From assembly GCF_963678635.1 (NCBI RefSeq), contig NC_087065.1, positions 20,165,623-20,225,622 on the forward strand: a stretch of 60,000 nt of DNA. The letters run 5' to 3'. The notes below the pieces were generated by a model, which was not told where the DNA came from, ran no database searches, and was given only the letters and a program-made list of their open reading frames with translations. The stretch is from Symsagittifera roscoffensis (taxonomy: Eukaryota > Xenacoelomorpha > Acoela > Convolutidae). Position numbers and translations under genes: made by a program. Every line of letters starts with the position of its first letter. Position 1 is the first letter of the stretch. This document shows, piece after piece, positions 1 to 9,690 of the stretch.

Positions 1-2950
1 ATCAGAGTTAAGAATAGCGGAATATTCTCGTTCCAAATCCGTAAATTTCCTTGTGCGCAAAACACGAGTAGCCCCATTGCGACAGTCTACAAAACCTCGA
101 CTTGAGCTACAAGGTGAACGGTACCATACGCAGAAAGATTAGGAGCAACACCAGTCCGGTCTCTTTCTTCCATTCAAACTCCGCACGATAAACATGTGGA
201 CAGAAAGGATTGATGCAACTCCAGAGTCAACCCTTGCTAATGATTGAAACCTTATCGATGCACACGCAAGTCTTGCGTGCCAAGAAATAAAGAGGAACGA
301 ACGCGAAAAAAAATTACTTCGTCTTGTATATCACATGTTCGGAATTTCGGAATCCAATGATGGAACACTGAACTCAAATTATTTAAAAAAACTGCAATGA
401 ACTTCAACAGGATGTCATCAACCTACGACTTTATGATATCAACAGAGTCAGCCAGCTCTGGTCAACAAATTGCTCATGTTACGACCATCAAAACAAATGC
501 ACCGAAAGCATCGTTAAAGAAGGAAGCCAAAATTTTTTTGTTCAAACTTTCACAGCAACTAGCTTTCAACTAAAATTTTTGCATTATCCGTTAAAACGCT
601 CCAGCTGCGTTGAAAAGTCGATTGACAACCTTTTCTTTTTTTCTGCATCCGGAAAAGATATTTCGTTCTAACAGCCAAATAAAACTCTCCTGCTACTCTC
701 AACTGGGCTTCTCCAATAACTCTAGATGCTAGAAACAGAATAAAGAGCCTAAACTCGGAGTTTTGCACAACTCTTTTTGTCATTTCGGAAAAAAACGACT
801 AGCGCATATTATGCAGCAAAACCATTTGGTCCTTTGATGTGGGAGAGCAGTTAAATATATCTCCGAAAAATGCAACGTGTGTCGACTTCAACGTCAGTTG
901 AGTAGTCAACCAATCATGGCAGACATACCCGCTTACCAGGTTTTGGCACAAACAGTCGCTTTTCAGGAATCTAGAGTGGACTTCTTTGATTACTATGGCG
1001 TCTACACAAACAACAGCAAGTTTTTTGAATGTATTGCTGACTATTTACTTGCTTAAAATTTAGGACAATAAGCTTTGAAGTCACATCAAAACTGAAAGAT
1101 GAATCATGTGTAATGTCAAAGGTTTTTCAGTGGGCTATCTAAAAAGAGTAACTGAGACAACCAATGATATAAGCTTCGTCAGTATAGCCAAAACGGTGGA
1201 AGCAAGTACGTTTTCGTGGCTATAACTACAGGAACCCTAAGAAACCAGGAAAGTTAGATGGAATTTTTCCAAATTAGAGCATTGCCGCTGAGGTGGCATG
1301 ACCAGACGGCTCTGCTTCAACCTTTTTTTGGATCAAAAAGACTACATCACGACAATTGTACGACGATTGTGTGTCATTTAGACTACTTATTGAGCACTAC
1401 ACAAGTGAAATCAGTTAGTACTGACATCAAAGGCATTGAATATCTTATACAAACTCATTGTTTCACAGCCTCACCTCAGGAATGATCACTGATGCAAGAT
1501 TCAAAACGGAACCTGTGGACAGAAGTGAACGCAACAGTGGAACAGCTTTGGGGTCGGCTTCTCAGGAAATTTTTGCAAACTTTGCAAAGACGCGGCATTT
1601 GAACAAAACTGATTGACAGTATTCAAATATAGGATTCAGTATGGGTATTGGAAGGCAATACACGTTGGAATTTGGACCGGTAGGTAGGAAGTAATTGAAG
1701 TACACAAAAGTAAGAATGGTATTGCGAGATTGTGAGTCCTAAAAGATTGGGAATTCAATATCGAAAAATCAAAAAAATTACACGGTAACAAAAAACTAAA
1801 CATGTGAAAAAGTTTCTTGATAAACAGCTAAGAACGACATTATCAAATGTTTTGAAAAAAGAATTATCAAAAACAAGAAAAAATTACAAATCGGTGTTTC
1901 AATTGTACGGAAGAAACATCGGTACCGGGAGAACAAACGAACAGCAGTAAAACAAAGAACAAGCATACGTTGGCAATCATGGTAAATGCTATCAAAGATT
2001 TCGATTGCTCGGAAACATCTCAAAACGGAATCATGGTCAAGTCTACAGGTTCACACTAAAAATAATTTTAACAAACTGCAACTCAGGAGAAATCTGATAC
2101 AAATCGGTGTACATGATAACAAACTACAACCAATTTAGAGTACAACGGGTAAAATCAACGGTAAGAATTGAGCTAAACAGGTATCAGACAAAACAGCGGC
2201 TATTGAACAGCGCACACCACAGAAAATGTGGAGGGTTGGTAATGGTAATCAAATCAAGGCATCTTTTTTTGCAAACAAAGTTTGAAACTTTAATTCACAG
2301 TTAAGGAGGCATCATTGAAAAAATTGATTGCGTAAGCATGGAAGGATAATTTGAAAACAAGGGGCGGTATGGTTTGAAATTGCATGGTATAGTTTCAAAT
2401 GGATTTGGAAAAGTTGAAGTTGGAGTGGTAGAAGACAACATACTTAAAAATTACGATTCTGGTTGCATATACAATTATATACTAGAATCAGATACAATAG
2501 GTACAGCTTTTGTATTCGAAGTTCTACTACGATCAAAAGACGAAACGATTACGGTCGCGAGACGAAATGAAGACATTTCATTGGTGCAAAACGACGATAA
2601 CAACACGACAGAGTTGAACTTTCTTCCTAGATTTGGAGTTGGACTGTTCAGATGAGAAGTCATATATGCTGATGATTCAATGTGGCGGTAAAACTAAGCA
2701 ACCATTGATTGTTGAATTTGGTGACAAGTACTTGCTCAAAGTTTTTCTGTTTTCATCATAGAAACGATACACGTTCGAGTGTTGATCCTGAGTGCACCTG
2801 ACTTTAATAGGCTACCAGCTTGGTATCATAATAGGCTAATAGGGCATCAGCTACTTTTCTAGTAGCAGCAGTCGGAACCATTCTAGTAGAATTTAATGTA
2901 GAATTGAGTTCTCAAACCAATCCCCCCGCACAAAACCCCAAGCTCAAGGG
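1..2950. other. Intergenic DNA, no gene recognised
   Basis: AT-rich sequence with only short open frames: a 46-residue frame from an ATG at 916-1056 (+), one of 75 residues at 1258-1485 (+) and one of 93 residues at 2374-2655 (+). None shows a family I recognise. The 916-1056 peptide is rich in aromatic and acidic residues and could be debris of a decayed element, but nothing fixes this. I see no RNA gene here. Confidence 0.5.
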
Positions 2951-2952
2951 AA

Positions 2953-2988
2953 GTCGGAACACTCAGGTCGTCGCCCTAAAACGAGCAG
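2953..2988 (+). repeat. Outlying copy of the helicase-flanking repeat motif
   Basis: The stretch from GTCGGAACACTCAGG to ACGAGCAG matches, in the same orientation, the left inverted repeat at 3204-3248 (TCCGGAACATTC ... CCCTGATACGAGCAC). It lies about 250 bp outside that repeat, so the left side of the helicase gene carries two copies of the motif. Confidence 0.55.
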
Positions 2989-3203
2989 TTGTGTTCCCAG
3001 TGCCATTCAATGTGTAAAATTTATAATTCTTTAAAAAATTTTATGGAAAACAAGCAAGATCAAAAAATACTTTAAAAATTAGTTGCTTGAATACTAGTCT
3101 ATGAGTGGAAGGGAAAACAAAATTTCCAAAGTTAGTATTTTGTTTGTAAATTATATTTTGTTTTTAATGAAATTAAAATTGCCAAAAGCTATTTGAGACC
3201 AAT

Positions 3204-3248
3204 TATAGGGCATCCGGAACATTCGCGTCTTTACCCTGATACGAGCAC
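3204..3248 (+). repeat. Left inverted repeat flanking the helicase gene
   Basis: Read on the plus strand this is TATAGGGCATCCGGAACATTC followed by a variable stretch, then CCCTGATACGAGCAC. The reverse complement of 6750-6791 matches it at about three quarters of positions, including TATAG, CGGAACATTC, CTTT and CCCTGATA. It begins 17 bp beyond the stop codon of the helicase gene. It may be a terminal inverted repeat of a 3.6-kb mobile unit; no target-site duplication is obvious. Confidence 0.55.
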
Positions 3249-3265
3249 TTTTATTTCGCGTAAAG

Positions 3266-6200
3266 TTAATGTTCTAGTTCCGCTTTCCATAGTCGCTCTT
3301 TCTCGCGATACTTGGCAGCTTCATTTTTGAATAGTTTTTTCTTGTCCTCGTTCGCATGTAATTGAGAGGCCTCGCAGAACATATCGGCCAGCTCAGTAGC
3401 CTGCTCCACTAGCTCCAATCTAACTTCACGCATTCTGTCATTCAGTTCACACACTTCTGCATCAGCTTCACAGGTGCCAGACTGCTTTATCTCGCTTATA
3501 TGACGATCAAATTCATCTGATAAGTACTCCAGGCAATCACGGAGCCGATAAGCTGGTGTAATTAGCCTGCCAAGTCTCATACGCTTTAAAATAGCTTTCT
3601 TATGCTCGTCATCCAGCTCAGCCGTCCCTATCTGAACTTTCTCACCACCTCTGTTGGATTGTGTTTTTCCCTCTGACCTTTCAGACAAAAACTGGCAGAT
3701 TCTGTTGATTTCAGTATCACTGTCTTTGGTTTTGAAACTTGTTATAAAGTAAATTGGACTGTTTAGCAGTTGTTTCTGATGCATCTGATAAAGCAGTATA
3801 TAGTATGTAATGTTCTGGTGTATAGCGAAGTACTCTTCTTCAGATTTCGCAACCAAAACAAGAGCCGAGAATTTGACCGAAGAATGATTAACCAAGCGGA
3901 AGGTTGAAGGGTCGTCCAGCACACCGAGTTTCCTGTTTTGACCTACAAATGTGAACCACTTGAAGTTTTTCGCAATGCTTTCAGGATATCCAGTTCCACT
4001 TGAGTCACATTCAACGAGTTGAGAAGCATCTGGTACATTTCCGACCAAAATGACTGGACCTTTTAAGGAATGGAGACATTTTTGTATAACATCAATAAGC
4101 TTTTGTTCTAAGTTAGCGCTGGTTGCATTTAGCCACTCGTAAGCTCGATGGTTATAGTCTTCGTTGAAATCTGTGACATCTGAAAGAGAAAACTGCCCAT
4201 CTGATTTACAAGAAATTTTCGTGTGCATGTTACGTAACAACGGAGCCGAAGGTGAATCGTTCACAACAATGCTTAGATCAATAGTTGCTCTTGTGAAAGT
4301 AACGAATAGCCTGTCAAACAGAAACTCGTTCCAGGATTGAGGAAGAGATCGTTCCAGAAGGACCACCACAGATCCAAACTCTGCGCCATCCAAATGATGG
4401 CCTGTGAGAAGAACTACTTTTGGTAATGTTGGTTTCGTTCGAGTTGTACTCGTTTCAGAACCTGAAAAAGTCTGGGAGCTAAAAATATCGATAGGATTCC
4501 GGTACTCGTATTCAATATTCTTTGCCTTCAATTGCTCTATAATCATGCCAATGGTAATAGAATGAAGGTACAAGACAACCAGAACAGAATCGAGTCCTGC
4601 TGACTTTTTGACCGTTTCGTGGATTTTATTTGCAGCTACTTTTACATACGTTAGCTGTAATGGGTCATTGTCAAAATCAGAAGCAGATACGATTTTAATA
4701 TGTGGCGGGCTGCCCTCTAAATTATGTCCCCAACGACATGACATTTGCCCAATTTTTGATCTAAAAGCACCAAACTCAAAATTTTGTGAATCGAAGTAAT
4801 CTCTAAATGATCCAACAAATTTGGTGATTCCGAGGTTTGATCGCAAAGATGCATTAAGGTAAAGAGGCTCGTTAAGGTAAGCGGCAAAAGATTCTTCAGC
4901 TCCCGAAGCAGCATCAAAAAGAGACAAGCAGTTGTCAGCCGAAAATATGACACAGTTTTGGCTCCTATCCACCTGCCGTATAGTTCTGTCGCCGAGAAAG
5001 CACAGAAACTCATCCACTAGCACTAGGTCGGCAGATTTGATTTTCTCTATTTGGAAGCAACCGCTCAGAACTTGAACGCCCTCTGGCGACAGGTTACCGT
5101 AAAAGTGATCAAGAAGTAACCTTGATTGTCCTCTCCTACCATCACAAACAACGATTTGTAGGTCTTTTTCAATTATGTTATTTTTGAACAATGACTTGGC
5201 TATTAAGGCGAAACAGCGCAGAAGCATCGTTTTGCCTGAGCCTTTCGGTCCATGCACGAGTAATCGGAATCCATTTTGCTGGTTATTCTTATAATAGCTA
5301 AGCATCTTTTCGTAGAAAATAGAAATAGCCTCAAACTGTTCTTTCGTCCAAAGTATTGATCGTTTTTTGTCGTTTTGTATTGATTCCAGAGCTCCTGCCA
5401 GTGTTTTCAATGAACTAGGCTCACCCGGTGTTTCTGATGCGCCAGGTTTTTTCGATGTGCTGGGCTCTTCGGGTTTTCTTTTTTTGTCCTTTTTCACTTT
5501 GACTAATTGAAATTTATCCTGGATCATTTTGTTGTGAAAAACAGCAATCGAACCTTCCATCGAGTTAAGAACAATGAGACGACTTGCCAGAACTTCTAAG
5601 ATTTTTTGGCGCTCTTCGGTTAAAGAATGTGAGTCGCTGATGATTTCTATCATATTAGCTTCAAAACTTTTTTGTTTGTCCGGCATAAAAAAATGCTGCT
5701 TTTCTTGTGCATCATCTGCCGAGAAAAAATTGTTCGCTTCCAAAGATTTTCGATCTATGTTTTTTCTCATAGAACATACAATACCATGTATGGGAATGGC
5801 TTCTGGATTCGACGTGCTGAAATCACAAAGCGCCCGAAGAAATGCTTTATGCTTTCTCAAATCGTCGCATATTTCATCTAGATCAATGTTCTGGGCGTTT
5901 TTGATACTCAAGATAAACACGCCTTTTGAAACATGAAGAATTATACAATCAATCTCTACTTTTCCCGCTTGTGAACTGAATTTCAAGTTACCATTAAAAT
6001 TCGGGAAAATGAGGAGACCGTTGTGATGGTTTTCAGCAATGGGGCTTAGATTGAGAAGTTTTCTGTAAACTTGAATTTCGCCTTTCTCTCCTATGTATAA
6101 AGTTTTCAGTTTCTTCTTCTTGGATTTAGTCACTTCTGTCTCGGCCAAGAATATGCGAGGATCTCTTACAGGAGGAACTGAAACAACTTTCCCCCCTTTC

Positions 6201-6319
6201 CAATCGTCAAAATACAGCTCTGTGAACTTGGCTATTTTTTCAGAATCTCTCAGAAGCACCTCATCATTCCCAGGGTACTTAACTTTGAATGTTCTCAATT
6301 CACTCAGCAAATCCGCCAT
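3266..6319 (-). CDS. NERD-domain SF1 (UvrD-like) helicase protein, intact single exon
   Basis: A 1017-residue protein in one uninterrupted frame; the ATG at 6319 is the first in frame. Residues about 74-145 look like a NERD nuclease-related domain (YIGEKGEIQVY, then EIDCIILHVSKGVFILSIKN). The usual acidic residue of the E-x-K motif is Ser138 before Lys140, so nuclease activity is doubtful. Residues 270-310 are a lysine- and proline-rich linker. A superfamily 1 helicase core follows: Q-motif WTKEQFEAI (324), Walker A HGPKGSGKT (356-364), Walker B DLVLVDEF (431-438), motif III-like CVIFSADN, motif IV-like NASLRSN, motif V LLTGHHLDGAEFGSVVVL (about 637) and motif VI FDRLFVTFTRAT (about 668). About 330 C-terminal residues are unassigned and end in a charged, probably coiled-coil tail. 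By family, DNA unwinding or repair is likely. The substrate is unknown. The gene may be cargo of the flanking inverted-repeat element. Confidence 0.85.
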   Translation of the reverse strand: MADLLSELRTFKVKYPGNDEVLLRDSEKIAKFTELYFDDWKGGKVVSVPPVRDPRIFLAETEVTKSKKKKLKTLYIGEKGEIQVYRKLLNLSPIAENHHNGLLIFPNFNGNLKFSSQAGKVEIDCIILHVSKGVFILSIKNAQNIDLDEICDDLRKHKAFLRALCDFSTSNPEAIPIHGIVCSMRKNIDRKSLEANNFFSADDAQEKQHFFMPDKQKSFEANMIEIISDSHSLTEERQKILEVLASRLIVLNSMEGSIAVFHNKMIQDKFQLVKVKKDKKRKPEEPSTSKKPGASETPGEPSSLKTLAGALESIQNDKKRSILWTKEQFEAISIFYEKMLSYYKNNQQNGFRLLVHGPKGSGKTMLLRCFALIAKSLFKNNIIEKDLQIVVCDGRRGQSRLLLDHFYGNLSPEGVQVLSGCFQIEKIKSADLVLVDEFLCFLGDRTIRQVDRSQNCVIFSADNCLSLFDAASGAEESFAAYLNEPLYLNASLRSNLGITKFVGSFRDYFDSQNFEFGAFRSKIGQMSCRWGHNLEGSPPHIKIVSASDFDNDPLQLTYVKVAANKIHETVKKSAGLDSVLVVLYLHSITIGMIIEQLKAKNIEYEYRNPIDIFSSQTFSGSETSTTRTKPTLPKVVLLTGHHLDGAEFGSVVVLLERSLPQSWNEFLFDRLFVTFTRATIDLSIVVNDSPSAPLLRNMHTKISCKSDGQFSLSDVTDFNEDYNHRAYEWLNATSANLEQKLIDVIQKCLHSLKGPVILVGNVPDASQLVECDSSGTGYPESIAKNFKWFTFVGQNRKLGVLDDPSTFRLVNHSSVKFSALVLVAKSEEEYFAIHQNITYYILLYQMHQKQLLNSPIYFITSFKTKDSDTEINRICQFLSERSEGKTQSNRGGEKVQIGTAELDDEHKKAILKRMRLGRLITPAYRLRDCLEYLSDEFDRHISEIKQSGTCEADAEVCELNDRMREVRLELVEQATELADMFCEASQLHANEDKKKLFKNEAAKYREKERLWKAELEH

Positions 6320-6749
6320 TTTTCCGTAAGAGAACCAGTAAAAACGTTTAAAAACACATTTAAGTTATTGTATGCGCGTGAGGTTGTAACAATACTTAAC
6401 CAAACATCGAACATCGAATAGTAACGTTTGATGGTAATTGTATGCATTTTATGTTTTTTATTTGCAGCAACGTAGTGTTTTATTTTGCAGCAACATTATT
6501 TAACAGCAAAAGTGAGAAAGAAACAACAACATGGCTCAAACCAAAATAAGACTGCTCGTATCTGTTGTTCTGACTGCGTTTTAAGATCTATGGAGCTGTA
6601 ATAGCATGAAAAAAATATATATGTAATGAAAAACAATGAATTTTTTTTCTAAATTTGAGATTTGTGAAAATCATCATCCCACAAAGTGATAAATCATCAC
6701 CCCATAGAAAATACAAAGTGATAAATTTTGTTCATTATAACAAACAAGA
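6320..6749. promoter_or_regulatory. Upstream region of the helicase gene
   Basis: About 430 bp between the helicase ATG and the right inverted repeat, AT-rich and without another gene. It should hold the promoter, but no clear TATA element or initiator could be chosen. At 6548-6580 it contains a further partial copy of the flanking motif (AAGACTGCTCGTATC), in the orientation of the right repeat. Confidence 0.35.
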
Positions 6750-6791
6750 CTGCTCTTATATCAGGGCAAAGCCCTGAATGTTCCGACTATA
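6750..6791 (-). repeat. Right inverted repeat flanking the helicase gene, with internal hairpin
   Basis: The reverse complement matches the repeat at 3204-3248. Inside it lies a perfect 7-bp hairpin, TCAGGGC (6761-6767), loop AAA, GCCCTGA (6771-6777). The left copy has lost this symmetry. A candidate terminal inverted repeat. Confidence 0.55.
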
Positions 6792-6904
6792 CCTTAATTC
6801 ATATCGAATAGTTTTTGGGAATTTTTTATAAATTTTATAAAATTTGTATCATATCAAAGTAGGAAATGTAGAGTCGTACGAAATTCAATCGACCAATCCG
6901 ATTA

Positions 6905-7555
6905 GCTAGCCTCAATTCAATTTGGAACGATTTTGTTAAGCGGAATAATTCGCCACGCATAAAAAATCAGCAATATGAATGAATTCTCTAAAGCGCGCAT
7001 ACTGTAGTCCAGAACATGGCCATTTTGGCAATTTTCAAACCCCCAGAACTTTCCAAAAAAAAATTGGAGGTAAAATATCTTCTTACATTTGAACTCAAAA
7101 ATTCGATATCTTCAATGTGGTATCAAAAATTTTGTCGAAAACTATTATTTCGATCGGCGAAAGTTGACTGAATAAAAAAACCACACCGAGCATAAAATTT
7201 CATTTTTTTTTTCGAAAAATTGGAACAACAATGGCAAATAAGCTTCTTTCAACCAACTTGGAACGATTTATAGGACGGAATAAAACTCAGCTTACGCAGT
7301 AATAGCGCCAAATATATCGCGCGTTAATGTCCCAAATTGGCCAAATTGGCAACCTGTAAACCCCATAACTTTACGACAAATGATCACAGGTAACATATCT
7401 TTTCAGATTTAAGCTCAGGACAACAATGCCTTTTGATTGACATAAAAAAGTTCCATCAAAAATGGCTAGTTAAACAGGCGAAATTTTCCGAAGAAAAAAC
7501 CCACCCGAGCACAAATTTTCGTTGCTTTCGTTGCGAAAGTCGGAACAAAAATGTA
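6905..7555. repeat. Two diverged tandem units of about 325 bp
   Basis: Unit 1 (about 6905-7230) and unit 2 (about 7231-7555) share their order of landmarks: TTGGAACGATT at 6922 and 7259, a GGCCA...TTGGCAA stretch near 7019 and 7339, CACCGAGCA/CACCCGAGCA at 7184 and 7502, and a closing GGAACAA. Spacing is 318-337 bp. No coding potential is visible. The sequence from 7556 to 7815 holds nothing I recognise. Confidence 0.6.
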
Positions 7556-7819
7556 CAAATGTAAAATATCGCTAGCAGCACTTGATATAAACTAGACGAA
7601 ATATATCAAACACTGCTTCCAACAATAACTCATGGAATAATCACTTAAAATGTTGATTTCGCGCTGAAATAAATTTCGAGTTCCACTAAATTTCGAATGC
7701 AAACACTTGAAACATTTTCTGCAGTCATAAACATATACATTCATTTATACCACACGTAGACTATACCCTAGAAAGGCAACCCTTCAAGTAGGGACATGTA
7801 ATTTCATGGAGTGCGGTCT

Positions 7820-8026
7820 GTATTAAGACAACCGCGTATTGTCAGTAGACGGTCAGTAAGCAGACAAATACTAGATTAACAAATCAGAATCGAGATGCGA
7901 AAGCAAATTTATTTTAAAAAAAATTAATGATTATTCATTTCTTCCTGTTCTCGATATTCTGATTGGTTATTATATAGTATTTGTCTGCTTACTGACGAGT
8001 ATGAATACGCGGTTGTCTAAATACTG
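7820..8026. mobile_element. Long-palindrome MITE-like element
   Basis: Two arms of about 75 bp (7820-7894 and 7950-8026) are imperfect inverted copies around a 55-bp AT-rich spacer. Shared blocks are AGACAACCGCGTATT, GTCAGTAAGCAGACAAATACT and AATCAGAAT..CGAG. The right arm read in reverse complement matches the left with a few substitutions and a small gap. There is no coding frame. The form fits a non-autonomous foldback/MITE element; no target-site duplication could be fixed. Confidence 0.65.
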
Positions 8027-8379
8027 TTACGGAACCTTAGACTAACACAAGTCTAGCCGATTGCTGTGGAAGTATAATAGAAAGTTCCGAACACATGAAA
8101 ACCAAAAAAAGTCTTTCGGTTCAATTATTTTTTAGAAGTGAACAGACAAAAGCTTGGAACTATAGTGATTTGATCATAATCATCATTTTTTCCAATTTTT
8201 TCACCAATTTTTACCTTGTATATTTCTTCAGAAACACCAAATAAAGCTACAAACACTTGTTTCACTGGAGGATAAATTTCATCTAACATACGTTAACCCG
8301 CCTTTGCCTGCTCGAAACTGGATTAAAAGGCAAACTTAGTACTTTTTGTTGACTCGGAGTAAGATTTTTTATAGTATTC

Positions 8380-8423
8380 TAATTGTGCTCGTATCATGAC
8401 TTAATTGTGCTCGTATCATGACT
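8380..8423 (+). repeat. 22-bp direct repeat, two perfect copies
   Basis: TAATTGTGCTCGTATCATGACT (shown here as its two halves TAATTGTGCTC and GTATCATGACT) occurs at 8380-8401 and again at 8402-8423. The core GTGCTCGTATCA equals the inner end of the inverted repeats flanking the helicase gene, so this is probably a duplicated fragment of the same repeat family. Confidence 0.6.
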
Positions 8424-9549
8424 ATTTAAGAATCTGATGGTTATCTGTGGTACCTACTTTTGCGTGTACAAGAAAAGCTTTTAAATTGCAAAAAAATCAA
8501 ATAAACACGAATAAAAAATCATTTCCATTCCCGGTAGCTCAAAACTCGTAAGAGGACCAACAATCGCACACACTGTTGTGTAATATCTAGTAAGTTTGCC
8601 AATTCTATTTATAAAACTGGAGGGACAGTAGACAACCAAAACTGTGCACGAGTGTTTTTTCTATTTCTTTTTTTCCGCTACTTTGTGACATGTTGACATG
8701 AATCACAGCAACCGCTGCAATTTCAATACATCATACGGTTATCTGTTTGTCTCAATTAGATGGCCCAACTTAGTGTGGATTTTTATCAGAAGTTTGTTAC
8801 AATCAAAATAAAGAATCGAAAAATGTGCGACAAGCAAATATTATAAAGCATTGCTCGGATAATTTCGAAGCAAAACTTGAAAACCGTGTTTGATACTAGT
8901 GGTGAAGTTAACGGGGCGACTTTACGCGACAAAACCGATAGAATTTCACATATTATTAAAACAGCCAAAAAACTTTTGATGTTGCAAGCCTTACACATAA
9001 GAAATAAACTGTAGGGTATGGGCACGTCCGTGTAGATTTTCAGAGTATTCAGCCGTGAAAAGATTCTGAGCTTTTATTTTGATAAAATGCACAGTCTATT
9101 CTATTGCGAGGCCCCACTGTGAACTTTCTGAATTGTAAGCGATTCCGCAACAGTGCTATTTTATTTAGATCTTCTCTGCTGTTTTAGATTCAGCAATCAA
9201 ATATCTAAAACACTGTATCGCTCAAAATAGATCTCAAAATAGGTGAATTAGCGCATTACACAGCAGTATTTACTGTATCAGGAACAATTCAAGGAATCGA
9301 TAAAACATAAGTATAATCAGATTGAGTTGTTGCGGAATCCGCAGCTGTATCCGGAAGCCAAATATTGCGAGCAGACTGTTTGCAGATTCCAATAACATAA
9401 ATAGTTACGTCTTGATGTTACGTTTTTAAATTAAATCTACTTTTTACGCCATCAGCAAGACCGTCCAACAGTTCAATTTCCTTTACCACCAACAATGTGA
9501 ACTCTCCAGCTAAATCTCAAATATTTTAAAAAAAAACACCTTTCCGATC
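8424..9549. other. AT-rich intergenic DNA, nothing recognised
   Basis: Only short open frames, the longest 79 residues on the minus strand (8786-9025), without recognisable motifs. No repeat or RNA gene was seen. Confidence 0.4.
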
Positions 9550-9555
9550 ACAAGT

Positions 9556-9690
9556 ACTGAAAAAATGAACAGCTTCTCAATCTCAAACACTGAAAGAACG
9601 AAAATTCTCCAATTTCAACTACTGAAAGAATTAAGAATTTTCCAATCTTAATATTGAAAGAACGAACACTTTTCCGAACTCAACTACTGA
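9556..9690 (+). repeat. Degenerate 33-bp tandem repeat, about four units
   Basis: The landmark CTGAAA(G)AA recurs at 9557, 9590, 9622, 9654 (as TTGAAAGAA) and 9687, a spacing of 32-33 bp. Units have the form CTGAAAGAACGAA..TT.TCCAATCTCAACTA. Strong divergence suggests an old minisatellite. Confidence 0.55.

Noticed and set aside
916-1056. 46-residue frame that might resemble a Polinton capsid start
   Set aside because: Only a vague aromatic/acidic pattern; no second motif nearby and no reading frame beyond the stop.
5574-5936. 120-residue plus-strand frame
   Set aside because: It lies antisense inside the intact helicase gene and shows no independent motif.
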